From Pseudomonas pergaminensis (GTDB lineage Bacteria; Pseudomonadota; Gammaproteobacteria; Pseudomonadales; Pseudomonadaceae), in assembly GCF_024112395.2 (NCBI RefSeq), contig NZ_CP078013.2:5518001-5582000 (forward strand): 64,000 nt of DNA. The letters are read 5' to 3'. Both the position numbers and the translations under genes were made by a program. Shown one piece after another: positions 54,483 to 63,255 of this stretch. Numbering within the stretch: position 1 is the stretch's first letter; every line of letters begins with the position of its first letter. A model generated the notes under the pieces. That model saw nothing but the letters and a program-made list of their open reading frames with translations. It was not told the DNA's origin and searched no databases.

Positions 54483-55379
54483 TCAGCAGGCATACCGCGC
54501 CAGCTTGGCCTGGATAAAGTCCAGGAAGCACTGGATACGCAACGCCAACTGCGAGTTGCGATAGAACACCGCATGGATCGGCTGGCGATAACCACTGTTG
54601 AACGCCTCCAGCACGGGCACCAGGCGACCGGCGTCGATATCGTCGATGGTCATGAAGTTCGACAGGCAGCAGATGCCCTGACCCTCCAGCGCCAACTGGC
54701 GCACGGTTTCGCCACTGGACGCCGCCACGCTGGGCTGGATCAGCCAGCGGTCGCCCTCCACATGGCGCAATGGCCAGTGGTTGAGGGTTTCGGTCTGGGT
54801 GAACCCCAGCAGGGTGTGGTCCGCCAGCTCGGCCACTGTGGTCGGCGTGCCGTGCTGCTTGAGATACCCAGGGCTGGCGAGGATATGCAGCGGCGTACAA
54901 CCGAGCGCGCGCGCGTGCAGGGTGGAGTCGGCCAGGGCGCCGATGCGAATGGCGATGTCGGTGCTTTGTTCCAGCAGGTCGATGATCAAGTCATCGCTGT
55001 TCAGCTCCAGCTGGATGTCCGGGTAGAGGCTTCGAAACTCGGCAATGTACGGCACGATCCCATGCAGCATGAACGGCACGGCCGCGTTGATGCGCAGGCG
55101 CCCCGCCGGTTTTTTCTGGCGTGACGACAGGCGCTCTTCAAGCTCATCCATCTGCGCCAGGATCACCTTGGCTTGCTCGAAAAAGTACTTGCCCTCTTCG
55201 GTCAGGTCCATGCGCCGCGTGGTGCGGTTGATCAGCGTGGTGTCGAGCTTGGCTTCCAGGCGCGACAAGGTGCGACTGACCGCCGAGGGCGTCTGCCCGA
55301 CCTGCTCTGCGGCAGCGGAAATCGAACCGCACTCAATCACGCTGACAAAGATCTGTAGCTCATCGGATCGGGCTTTCAC
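54483..55379 (-). CDS. LysR-family regulator
   Basis: A 298-residue LTTR. The helix-turn-helix is at residues 10-60 (FVSVIECGSISAAAEQVGQT, VSRTLSRLEAKLDTTLINRT) with a type 2 periplasmic-binding-like effector domain. I prefer GTG 55379, because GAGAGGACAACGT lies upstream; an in-frame ATG at 55394 would add five residues, but its upstream region has no Shine-Dalgarno match. It lies between the TSUP gene and the epimerase gene on the same strand and may control the epimerase. Confidence 0.88.
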   Translation of the reverse strand: MKARSDELQIFVSVIECGSISAAAEQVGQTPSAVSRTLSRLEAKLDTTLINRTTRRMDLTEEGKYFFEQAKVILAQMDELEERLSSRQKKPAGRLRINAAVPFMLHGIVPYIAEFRSLYPDIQLELNSDDLIIDLLEQSTDIAIRIGALADSTLHARALGCTPLHILASPGYLKQHGTPTTVAELADHTLLGFTQTETLNHWPLRHVEGDRWLIQPSVAASSGETVRQLALEGQGICCLSNFMTIDDIDAGRLVPVLEAFNSGYRQPIHAVFYRNSQLALRIQCFLDFIQAKLARYAC

Positions 55380-55439
55380 ACGTTGTCCTCTCATATCGGT
55401 TCGCAGCAGCTTACACCGAGAGATTGAACGGCCGCGCCC

Positions 55440-56204
55440 TTAACCACTGATCAGAAGATGAGCGCCCAATAGCGCCATGCCGATGAAAAATACGCGCTTG
55501 AACAACAGCGCACTGATGCGCTGACGCAGCGCTTGCCCCAACCACATGCCCAGCAGCGCCGGCACCAATGCCAGTAGCGAAGCATTGAGTTCACCGCCAC
55601 CGAGGGTGCCGCGCCAGGCCAGCCCGGCCGCCAGTGCCAGGGTCGATACAGCGAACGACAGCCCCAGCGCCTGCACCAACTGGTCGCGGCTCAAGCCCAG
55701 GGCTTGCAGATAGGGCACGGCAGGAATCACGAACACACCGGTGGCCGAGGTGATAATGCCGGTGATCACCCCGCACAGTGGGCCCAGCCAGCGTTCGGTT
55801 TCAGGCTTCACCTTGAACGAGGGCAGGAACAAGCCGCTCAGGGCATAGACCATCAATGCACCGCCCAATGCATGAACCACCCAGCCACCACCGTCCATCC
55901 CCAGCCATAGCGTGCCAAGCCCGGTGCCAAGGAAGATCAGCAGCAGCATGGGCCACAGGCGTTTGATCAACGCGCTCAAGTGGCCGCCGAACGCCAGTTG
56001 CCACAGGTTGGTGACGGTCGATGGAATGATCAATAACGCCGCTGCCTGCGCTGGTAGCATAGCCAGGCCAAGCATGCCCATGGCGACCGTCGGCAAACCC
56101 AGGCCGATCATGCCTTTGACTGTACCGGCCAGTAGGAAGGTGCCGATCACCAGCAGCGTCAAGGCGGGGCCGATGTCTTGGTAGAATGCGAGGAAGGTAT
56201 TCAT
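55440..56204 (-). CDS. TSUP/TauE-family sulfite-organosulfonate exporter
   Basis: A 254-residue membrane protein with eight helices in two repeats; the first has GTVKGMIGLGLPTVAMGMLG and the second TGIITSATGVFVIPAVPYLQ. The TSUP family exports sulfite, sulfonates or organosulfur compounds; the substrate is not predictable. ATG 56204 begins MNTFLAFYQDIG. It is divergent from the LysR gene at 56388 across a compact REP, and that regulator is a likely controller. Confidence 0.88.
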   Translation of the reverse strand: MNTFLAFYQDIGPALTLLVIGTFLLAGTVKGMIGLGLPTVAMGMLGLAMLPAQAAALLIIPSTVTNLWQLAFGGHLSALIKRLWPMLLLIFLGTGLGTLWLGMDGGGWVVHALGGALMVYALSGLFLPSFKVKPETERWLGPLCGVITGIITSATGVFVIPAVPYLQALGLSRDQLVQALGLSFAVSTLALAAGLAWRGTLGGGELNASLLALVPALLGMWLGQALRQRISALLFKRVFFIGMALLGAHLLISG

Positions 56205-56289
56205 GGGGTGATTGTGCGGTTTTTCGATGGGTGCTGAAATTCGCCATATACTGAGGCAGCCTCTTGTTTTGCATGAGGCTGATAACCTC

Positions 56290-56355
56290 TTCGCGAACAA
56301 GCCCGCTCCCACAGTTGAAATGCATTCCACGTGTGGGAGCGGGCTTGCTCGCGAA
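56290..56355. repeat. compact REP inverted pair
   Basis: TTCGCGAACAAGCCCGCTCC continuing to CACA, an 18-base spacer, then TGTGGGAGCGGGCTTGCTCG continuing to CGAA. It lies between the divergent TSUP and LysR genes, so it occupies their promoter region. Confidence 0.93.
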
Positions 56356-56387
56356 AGCGTCAGTCCAGTCACCCGAGAAACCCAGCC

Positions 56388-57278
56388 ATGCACTTTGACC
56401 TGATCGACCTGCGCCTCTACCTGCACGTCCTCGACACCGGCAACATCACCGCTGGCGCCGGTCGTAGCCATTTGTCCCTGGCCGCGGCGAGTGCGCGTAT
56501 CCGGGCGATGGAAGCTTCGCTGGGCATCGAGTTCCTGGAGCGCGGCCGCCGTGGCGTCACGCCCACCCCCGCCGGCAAGGCCCTCGCCCGTCACGCCCGG
56601 CTTTTGCTGCAACAAGCCGAGCAACTGCAACAGGACCTGGCGGAATACGCCAATGGCGTCAAAGGCCAGGTGCGCCTGCTGTGCAATACCACCGCCCTGA
56701 GTGAATACCTGCCGGAACTGCTGGCGGACTTTCTGTGCGAGCACCCCAATCTCGATATCGACCTGCAGGAACTGCCCAGCCTGCGCATCACCCAGGCCTT
56801 GCGCCAGGGCACGGCAGATCTTGGGATCATTTCCGACGCGGTAGACACCCACGGCCTGCAGACCCTGGCGTTTCGCGATGACCCGCTGGTGCTGATCTCA
56901 CCGCAGGATCATCCGTTCACCGAAGGGAGTTTTGTCGATAGCCTGCAATACGACTTTGTCGGCCTCGCCCCCCACAGCGCATTGACGGTGTATCTCGAAG
57001 AACAGGCATTGCACGCCGGTTTCCGCCTGCAAACACGCATCCGGGCCGAAGGCTTTGATGGGGTGATTCGCATGGTCGCCCGCGGCGCTGGCCTGGGCAT
57101 CGTGCCCCAAGCCGCGCTGGAGCGCTGGCCTTTGGAACGCAGCTTCAAGGCCCACCCCCTGCAAGAAGAGTGGGCCCGCCGAATGCTGCTGCTCTGCGCG
57201 CGCTCGTTCGAGCAATTGCCCGGTTACGCCAGGGCCTTGTTCGATGCCTTGGCCCTGCCCTTGCGGAAGAACCCGTAA
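56388..57278 (+). CDS. LysR-family regulator
   Basis: A 296-residue LTTR with a slightly unusual N terminus (HFDLIDLRLYLHVLDTGNIT, AGAGRSHLSLAAASARIRAM) and the normal effector domain. It is divergent from the TSUP exporter gene, whose expression it probably controls. ATG 56388 matches the family start; upstream in-frame sequence is REP-derived. Its 3' end overlaps the convergent permease by 55 bases. Confidence 0.89.
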   Translation: MHFDLIDLRLYLHVLDTGNITAGAGRSHLSLAAASARIRAMEASLGIEFLERGRRGVTPTPAGKALARHARLLLQQAEQLQQDLAEYANGVKGQVRLLCNTTALSEYLPELLADFLCEHPNLDIDLQELPSLRITQALRQGTADLGIISDAVDTHGLQTLAFRDDPLVLISPQDHPFTEGSFVDSLQYDFVGLAPHSALTVYLEEQALHAGFRLQTRIRAEGFDGVIRMVARGAGLGIVPQAALERWPLERSFKAHPLQEEWARRMLLLCARSFEQLPGYARALFDALALPLRKNP

Positions 57279-58630
57279 TACACCGCCGACAGAATCAGCA
57301 GGAACGGCACACCAAACACCAAGGTCATCTTGAACGCCTCGGTGAAATACGTGGTGATCATCACCGCGCCCATCAGCACCAGGCCCAGCAGCGTGCTGTA
57401 GGGAAACAGCCGCAGTTGGAACGACAGCTTCGGCCCGCCATGGCGCTTGCGGTAGCGGCGGAAGAACAGGTGCGTGAGGAAGATCATGAACCAGGTAAAG
57501 ATCGCGCCAAACATCGAGATCGCCATCATCAGGGTGAACGAGCTTTCCGGGTACACCACGTTCAACAGCGTTGCCAGGGCAATGCCCGAGCTGGACAGCA
57601 GCAGCGCGTTCAGCGGGATGCCGCTCTGGCTCAGGGCACCCATGGCTTTGGGCGCGAAGCCGGCGCGGGACAGGCTGAACATCATGCGGGTGGTGATGTA
57701 GAGCTGGCTGTTCATCGCCGACAGCGCCGCGATCAGGATCACGAAGTTCATCACCCCGGTGGCCCCCGGAATGCCGATGGTCTGCATCACCGTCACGAAC
57801 GGGCTCTGGGTTTGCCCGGCCTGGTTCCACGGCACGATCGCCAGCATCAGCGCCAGGGTCAGCAGGTAGAACACCACCAGGCGCACGATGGTGGCGCGGA
57901 AGGCTTTCTTCACAGCTTGCTCTGGGTCAGCCGCTTCACCGGCGGCCACGGCAATCATCTCCACGCTCAGGTAGCTGAAGATCGACACGATGACCGCGAT
58001 CCACATGCCGCTCAGGCCATGGGGGAAAAAGCCGTCGTGGGCGGTGTAGTTCTGCACCCCGTATTCCGGGTTGCCGGAGCCGAACACCACGTACACGGCG
58101 AGGATGATGAAGCCGACAATGGCGCTGATCTTGATCGTCGAAAACCAGTATTCGAAGTTGCCGAAGGTCTTCACACTGATGGCGTTGAGCAGGATCAGCA
58201 CGCTGGAAAACGACACGATCCACACCCATTCCGGCACGTTGGCGAACCAGTACTTCATGTACATCGCCACCGCCGTGACCTCGGCGCCCACCGCCAGCAC
58301 GATCGCCGCCCAGTAGGCGTAGCGCACCAGGAAGCCGGCCAGTGGGCTGATGTAGAACTCGGCGTAGGCGCCGAAGGAGCCCGAGGTGGAATGCGCCACC
58401 GTCATCTCCGCCAGGCAACCCATCAACAGCAGCGTGATCAACGCGCCAATGGCGTAGCTCACCAGCACACTCGGCCCGGCATATCCGATGGCGTAGGCGC
58501 TGCCCATGAACAGCCCGGTGCCAATGGCGCCGCCGATGGCGATCATGCTCATCTGGCCGGAAGTGAGCTGGCGCCGCAGGCCCAGTTCGCGGTGGGTGAT
58601 CTCGGCAAAGCCGTTGTCTGGCGTGGTCAC
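57224..58630 (-). CDS. amino-acid permease (APC superfamily), kyn-linked
   Basis: A 468-residue 12-helix transporter of the AroP/GABA-permease type. The N-terminal signature is IAIGGAIGTGLFMGSAYAIG, and YAYWAAIVLAVGAEVTAVAM is in helix 3-4. Its location behind kynU matches the permease of the P. aeruginosa kyn cluster, so tryptophan or kynurenine uptake is likely. The GTG start at 58630 is preferred (AAAGGGGCACACCAC upstream); the open frame further up is REP sequence. Confidence 0.88.
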   Translation of the reverse strand: MTTPDNGFAEITHRELGLRRQLTSGQMSMIAIGGAIGTGLFMGSAYAIGYAGPSVLVSYAIGALITLLLMGCLAEMTVAHSTSGSFGAYAEFYISPLAGFLVRYAYWAAIVLAVGAEVTAVAMYMKYWFANVPEWVWIVSFSSVLILLNAISVKTFGNFEYWFSTIKISAIVGFIILAVYVVFGSGNPEYGVQNYTAHDGFFPHGLSGMWIAVIVSIFSYLSVEMIAVAAGEAADPEQAVKKAFRATIVRLVVFYLLTLALMLAIVPWNQAGQTQSPFVTVMQTIGIPGATGVMNFVILIAALSAMNSQLYITTRMMFSLSRAGFAPKAMGALSQSGIPLNALLLSSSGIALATLLNVVYPESSFTLMMAISMFGAIFTWFMIFLTHLFFRRYRKRHGGPKLSFQLRLFPYSTLLGLVLMGAVMITTYFTEAFKMTLVFGVPFLLILSAVYYGFFRKGRAKASNKALA

Positions 58631-58678
58631 GTGGTGTGCCCCTTTATTATTGTGATTGTTGTTGCTGACGCTGAACCC

Positions 58679-58749
58679 TGTGGGAGCTGGCTTGCCTGCG
58701 ATGGCGATGGTGCATTCACCACCGTCATCGCAGGCAAGCCAGCTCCCCC
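58679..58749. repeat. REP inverted pair
   Basis: TGTGGGAGCTGGCTTGCCTG continuing to CGATGGCGATGG, then CCGTCATCGCAGGCAAGCCA continuing to GCTCCCCCA. It lies between kynU and the permease gene, so it may lower permease expression. Confidence 0.9.
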
Positions 58750-58767
58750 ATTCTGATCGACGTAGTG

Positions 58768-60018
58768 TCAGGTGACGCTGTTGCGAACTTTGAATTGCGG
58801 CTGGTCCCAGGTGTGGTTGTCGAGGATCTCGCCGAGGATTTCCACCGCGTCCCACACTTCGGTAAAGCTGGTGTACAGCGGGGTAAACCCGAAGCGCATG
58901 ATGCGCGGTTCGCGGTAGTCACCGATCACGCCACGGGCGATCAAGGCCTGAATCACTGCGTAGCCTTCGGGGTGCTCGAAGCTCACATGGCTGCCGCGCT
59001 TGGCATGCTCACGCGGGGTGATCAACACCAGCTCATGGGCCGCGCAACGGGCCTCCACCAGCGCAATAAACAGGTCGGTCAACGCCAGGGATTTGCTGCG
59101 CAGGCTGGCCATGTCGGTCTGGCCGAAAATCTCCAGGCCGCATTCCACCATCGCCAATGAAGTGATCGGCTGCGTACCGCACAGGTAGCGGGCGATACCG
59201 GCGCTCGGCGCGTAGTTCGATTCCATGGCGAACTGCCGGGTGTGCCCGAACCAGCCCGACAGCGGCTGGCGCACCACGTCCACCAACGCCGGGTTGACCC
59301 ACACAAACGCCTGGGAACCCGGGCCGCCGTTGAGGTACTTGTAGGTACAGCCGATCGCATAGTCGGCACCGGCCTGATGCAGGTCGATGGGCACCGCGCC
59401 GGCCGAATGCGCCAGGTCCCAGATGCTCAGCGCGCCGCACTCATGGCTCAGGGCGGTGAGCGCCTGCATGTCGTACATGTAGCCGGTCTTGTAGTTGACG
59501 TGGGTGAGCATCACCACCGCCACGTCCTGGTCGATGGCTTGGGGCAGTTCGTCCGGGCTGTTCACCAGGCGCAGGGAATAGCCTTGCTGCAGCAGTTCGG
59601 CCAGGCCCTCGGCGATGTACAAGTCGGTAGGGAAGTTGCTCGCCTCGCTGACGATCACCTTGCGCCCAGGCTGGCGTTGGCGCTGCACAGTCAACGCGGC
59701 GCTGAGTACCTTGAACAGGTTGATGGAGGTGGTATCGGTGATCACCACTTCGCCGTCGCGCGCGCCGATCAGCGGGGCCAGGCGGTTGCCCAGGCGCTGG
59801 GACAAATCCGCCCAACCGGCGCTGTTCCAGCTGCGAATCAAGCCATTGCCCCACTCATCGGCAATCACCGCCTGCGCCCGCGCCAACGCCGCCACCGGGC
59901 GCGCACCGAGGGAGTTGCCGTCGAGGTAGATCACGCCCTGCGGCAAGGCGAACTGGGTGCGCAAGGGTGCCAGCGGGTCCTGTGCGTCGAGGGCTTGGCA
60001 ATGGCTTCGAGTGTTCAT
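58768..60018 (-). CDS. kynU: kynureninase
   Basis: A 416-residue PLP enzyme that cleaves kynurenine to anthranilate and alanine. Signatures are [11 protein letters not shown] near the N terminus, [36 protein letters not shown] and the PLP lysine in [12 protein letters not shown]. The length is normal. Its 144-base gap to the divergent kynR holds the promoter. There is no kynB (kynurenine formamidase) in between, unlike P. aeruginosa. Confidence 0.95.
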   Translation of the reverse strand: MNTRSHCQALDAQDPLAPLRTQFALPQGVIYLDGNSLGARPVAALARAQAVIADEWGNGLIRSWNSAGWADLSQRLGNRLAPLIGARDGEVVITDTTSINLFKVLSAALTVQRQRQPGRKVIVSEASNFPTDLYIAEGLAELLQQGYSLRLVNSPDELPQAIDQDVAVVMLTHVNYKTGYMYDMQALTALSHECGALSIWDLAHSAGAVPIDLHQAGADYAIGCTYKYLNGGPGSQAFVWVNPALVDVVRQPLSGWFGHTRQFAMESNYAPSAGIARYLCGTQPITSLAMVECGLEIFGQTDMASLRSKSLALTDLFIALVEARCAAHELVLITPREHAKRGSHVSFEHPEGYAVIQALIARGVIGDYREPRIMRFGFTPLYTSFTEVWDAVEILGEILDNHTWDQPQFKVRNSVT

Positions 60019-60162
60019 GGATTGTCCTGGTTTTTATAGGTAGGAATGAACCAAATAATGAACGAAGCTTAAGAGAATTTTCGTGCAAAGTGGGAGGTAA
60101 CAGGCTAATTAAGCTGTAGGAAATTCGAATTTAACCTCCAAACACGCGGATTTATTCTAACC

Positions 60163-60636
60163 ATGATTCTTGACGCCACCGACCTGCGCCTCCTGCATTT
60201 CCTGCAACAGGATGGCCGCATCAGCAACCAGGAACTGGCAGAAAAAGTCGCGCTGTCACCGTCCGCGTGCCTGCGCCGTCTGCGCCTGCTGGAGAGTGAA
60301 GGGATCATCAGTGGCTACCGCGCCGTGCTGAATGCCGAGCAGTTGGGGATCGAGCTGGAGGCGATTGTGCACCTGTCGTTGCGCCAGGACGTGGAGGATT
60401 GGCACGAGACGTTTATCAAGAAGGTGCAGGGCTGGCCGGAAGTGGCCAGCGCCTATGTGATCACCGGCGCCAGCAACTATGTGCTGAGGGTGCAGGCGCG
60501 CAACCTCAAGCACTTCTCGGACTTTATCGTGAACCACCTGAACCGCACGGCGGGGGTGATGGATATACGCTCGGAGATTGTGTTGCAGAAGATCAAGGAT
60601 CGCGATGAGGTGCTTGACCTGGTCATCCGCAAATAG
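60163..60636 (+). CDS. kynR: Lrp/AsnC-family regulator KynR
   Basis: A 157-residue Lrp-type regulator. The N-terminal helix-turn-helix is ISNQELAEKVALSPSACLRR and the C-terminal RAM domain includes VTGASNYVLRVQ-like VITGASNYVLRVQARNLKHF. It is divergent from kynU, the layout of KynR, which activates kynurenine genes in response to kynurenine. Family call firm; ligand by context. Confidence 0.9.
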   Translation: MILDATDLRLLHFLQQDGRISNQELAEKVALSPSACLRRLRLLESEGIISGYRAVLNAEQLGIELEAIVHLSLRQDVEDWHETFIKKVQGWPEVASAYVITGASNYVLRVQARNLKHFSDFIVNHLNRTAGVMDIRSEIVLQKIKDRDEVLDLVIRK

Positions 60637-60653
60637 CCTCAACACCACCGCCC

Positions 60654-60726
60654 CTGTGGGAGCTGGCTTGCCTGCGATAGCAATGGCGCATTCACCGCCG
60701 TCATCGCAGGCAAGCCAGCTCCCACA
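60654..60726. repeat. REP inverted pair
   Basis: CTGTGGGAGCTGGCTTGCCT continuing to GCGATAGC faces TCATCGCAGGCAAGCCAGCT continuing to CCCACA, between convergent kynR and catA. Confidence 0.92.
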
Positions 60727-60739
60727 TTTTTAACAGCGT

Positions 60740-61669
60740 TTAGTCTTCAAGGGCGCGGACTCGTTGCATGCGCTTTTGCTCCACCGGCGCATTGGCAGTC
60801 TGCAACTCAAAGTCAAAATCAATCTGCGCCAACCGCCCTTCCACGCCAAACTCGCGCGCCAGCTGCGGGTCGTCACTGAAGCGAATCTCGGCGATCAACT
60901 CATCCCGCGTCGCATAGGCAAAGTCGTCATGCAGGTACGGGTCGTCCGACAGGTTGATCTGGGTGGTCAGGTGCCGGTGCCCCGGCGCGGAAATGAAGAA
61001 GTGAATATGCGCCGGCCGCTGCCCGTGGCGCCCCAGTTGATCCAGCAGTTGCTGGGTCGGCCCGCTCGGCGGGCAGCCGTAGCCGGATGGCACGATACTG
61101 CGGAATCGGTAGTTGCCCTGGGCATCAGTCTCGATGCGTCGGCGCAGGTTGAATTCGGATTGTGTCGGATCGAACCACGAATACGTACCGCCGGTATTGG
61201 CCTGCCACACATCCACAATCGCCCCCGCCAGCGGCTTGCCATCGGTACCGCGCACCTGCCCGCGCATGAACAGCGGCACCGCGTCGTCCGTGCCATCGTC
61301 CAGCCGCGCCTCGTAGTGGCTCAACGGCGCACCGGCCACATACAACGGGCCTTCGATAGTGCGCGGGGTGCCACCGGATTTACCGGCCTCTTCATCAGCG
61401 GCGTCCATCAACAAGTCAAGGTAATGCTCCAGGCCCAGCCCTGCCGCGAGCAGGCCGGCTTCCTGATTCTTGCCCAACTCGTTGAGGTAGTTGACCGCCT
61501 TCCAGAACTCTTCCGGGGTCACCTCCAGGTCTTCGATGATGTTCACGGTGTCGCGCAGAATCCGGTAGATCAGCGCCTTGGTACGCGGGTTGCCCGCGTC
61601 GTTGAGGTTGCCGCTGGCTTCTTCAAGAAACTGTTGGGCGTGGGCAGTCTGGGACAGTCGGATGGACAT
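60740..61669 (-). CDS. catA: catechol 1,2-dioxygenase
   Basis: A 309-residue intradiol dioxygenase that opens catechol to cis,cis-muconate. Fe(III) ligands are the Tyr in EGPLYVAGAPLS, the Tyr in RFRSIVPSGYGCPPSGP and the two His in RPAHIHFFISAPGHRHLTTQ. The N-terminal helical dimer-lipid domain is intact. It is the last gene of catBCA, 41 bases after catC. Confidence 0.96.
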   Translation of the reverse strand: MSIRLSQTAHAQQFLEEASGNLNDAGNPRTKALIYRILRDTVNIIEDLEVTPEEFWKAVNYLNELGKNQEAGLLAAGLGLEHYLDLLMDAADEEAGKSGGTPRTIEGPLYVAGAPLSHYEARLDDGTDDAVPLFMRGQVRGTDGKPLAGAIVDVWQANTGGTYSWFDPTQSEFNLRRRIETDAQGNYRFRSIVPSGYGCPPSGPTQQLLDQLGRHGQRPAHIHFFISAPGHRHLTTQINLSDDPYLHDDFAYATRDELIAEIRFSDDPQLAREFGVEGRLAQIDFDFELQTANAPVEQKRMQRVRALED

Positions 61670-61710
61670 GGGGCATTCCTCATCTTGTAATTATTGGGTG
61701 CATGACAGGC

Positions 61711-62001
61711 TTAACGGTCGTCCTCATGGATCGACGAAGGGTGCCGGCACAGGGCGTTCACTTCGATGGCCATGTAGGGGAAAAGCGGCAGTTGCATCAG
61801 CAGGTCGTGCAGTGCTTGCACGCTGTCGACGTCGAACACGCTGTAGTTGGCGTAGTGCCCGGCAATGCGCCACAGGTGGCGCCACGTGCCCTCCTCCTGC
61901 AGCCGCTGCGCCAGCGCTTTTTCGTCGGCCTTGAGGCTGGCAGCGCGTTCGGGGTTCATGTCGAGTGGCAGGTTCACGGTCATTTTTACGTGGAACAACA
62001 T
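61711..62001 (-). CDS. catC: muconolactone delta-isomerase
   Basis: A 96-residue enzyme of normal length (LFHVKMTVNLPLDMNPERAA, EGTWRHLWRIAGHYANYSVF, QLPLFPYMAIEVNALCRHPS). It converts muconolactone to beta-ketoadipate enol-lactone. It is the middle gene of catBCA, 12 bases after catB. Confidence 0.96.
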   Translation of the reverse strand: MLFHVKMTVNLPLDMNPERAASLKADEKALAQRLQEEGTWRHLWRIAGHYANYSVFDVDSVQALHDLLMQLPLFPYMAIEVNALCRHPSSIHEDDR

Positions 62002-62013
62002 GGCAGGCGCCTC

Positions 62014-63141
62014 TTAGTGTTTGTCACGACGGAAGAACGCCAGGCGCTCTTCATCGATGGCCAGGCCCAGGCCCGGTGCGGTGGAGACATGCAAATGGAA
62101 ATCGCGGTACACCAGCGGCTCGATGAGGATGTCTTCGGTGAGCAACAACGGGCCGAACAGTTCGGTGTCCCACGCCAGCGTGTTCAGCGTGAGAAAGGCA
62201 TGCGCCGACGCCAGGGTACCGATGCCACCTTCGAGCATGGTGCCGCCATACAGGCCGATCCCCGCGGCCTCGGCAATCGCCGCTGTACGCAGCACCGCAC
62301 GCGGGCCGCCATTCTTGGCGATCTTGAGGGCGAACACCGACGCCGCGCCTTCGCGCGCCAGGTTGAATGCATCTTCGACGCACTCGATGGATTCATCCGC
62401 CATGATCGGCGCCGGGCTCGACAGGTTGAGTCGCGCCATGCCGCCCCGGTTGTTGCGTGAGATGGGCTGCTCGATCAGGTCGATGCCGTTGTCGCCGAGC
62501 ACCTGGCACGCCCGCAATGCCACCGCCTCGTCCCAGGCCTGGTTGACGTCGACGCGCACACTGGCACGGTCGCCCAAGGCCTTTTTGATCGCGATCACAT
62601 GGGCCAGGTCCTGGCTGACCTCACCGGCGCCGATCTTCAATTTGAAGATGCGGTGGCGGCGCAGGTCGAGCATCTTCTCGGCCTCGGCAATGTCCTTTTC
62701 GGTGTTGCCGCTGGCCAGGGTCCAGGCCACCGGCAAGGCATCGCGCACGCGGCCACCGAGCAGTTCGCTGACCGGCAGGTTCAGGCGTTTGCCCAGGGCA
62801 TCGAGCAAGGCGCTTTCGATCCCGGACTTGGCAAAGGTGTTGCCGCGAATGCTGCGCTCCAGGCGCAACATGGCGGCGTTGATATTGCTCGCGTCTTGGC
62901 CGATCAGCAGCGGCGCGAAGTGACGGTCGATGTTGACCTTGATGCTGTCGGGACTTTCATTGCCATAACTCAGGCCGCCAATGGTGGTGGCCTCGCCAAT
63001 GCCTTCGATGCCGTCGGCGCAGCGCAGGCGGATGACCACCAAGGTCTGGTTTTGCATCGTGTGCATCGCCAGCTTGTGCGGGCGGATGGTCGGGAGGTCG
63101 ACGATGATCGTTTCGATCGACTCGATGGCGCAAATCGGCAT
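62014..63141 (-). CDS. catB: muconate cycloisomerase
   Basis: A 375-residue enolase-superfamily enzyme that makes muconolactone from cis,cis-muconate. Metal and acid-base residues are in FKLKIGAGE (KxK), RVDVNQAWDE (Asp), IEQPISR (Glu), MADESIE (Asp) and the FALKIAKNGG Lys. ATG 63141 starts MPICAIESIETIIVD. It is divergent from catR with a CatR-type dyad in between. Confidence 0.96.
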   Translation of the reverse strand: MPICAIESIETIIVDLPTIRPHKLAMHTMQNQTLVVIRLRCADGIEGIGEATTIGGLSYGNESPDSIKVNIDRHFAPLLIGQDASNINAAMLRLERSIRGNTFAKSGIESALLDALGKRLNLPVSELLGGRVRDALPVAWTLASGNTEKDIAEAEKMLDLRRHRIFKLKIGAGEVSQDLAHVIAIKKALGDRASVRVDVNQAWDEAVALRACQVLGDNGIDLIEQPISRNNRGGMARLNLSSPAPIMADESIECVEDAFNLAREGAASVFALKIAKNGGPRAVLRTAAIAEAAGIGLYGGTMLEGGIGTLASAHAFLTLNTLAWDTELFGPLLLTEDILIEPLVYRDFHLHVSTAPGLGLAIDEERLAFFRRDKH

Positions 63142-63227
63142 GGCTATACCCGTTGGGTTCTTTATAGGTTTGAGCCGATTCTGTGCCGTATCTTTCAAGG
63201 GTTCCAATATAGAATGGGTCTCGAACA

Positions 63228-63242
63228 ATACCCTCAAGGTAT
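63228..63242. promoter_or_regulatory. candidate CatR operator
   Basis: ATACC-N5-GGTAT is a perfect dyad (with CTCAA between) in the catB-catR gap, containing the LysR T-N11-A pattern. It lies 13 bases before catR, overlapping its promoter region, consistent with autoregulation and catB activation by muconate-bound CatR. Confidence 0.65.
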
Positions 63243-63255
63243 GAAAGGAGTCGTC

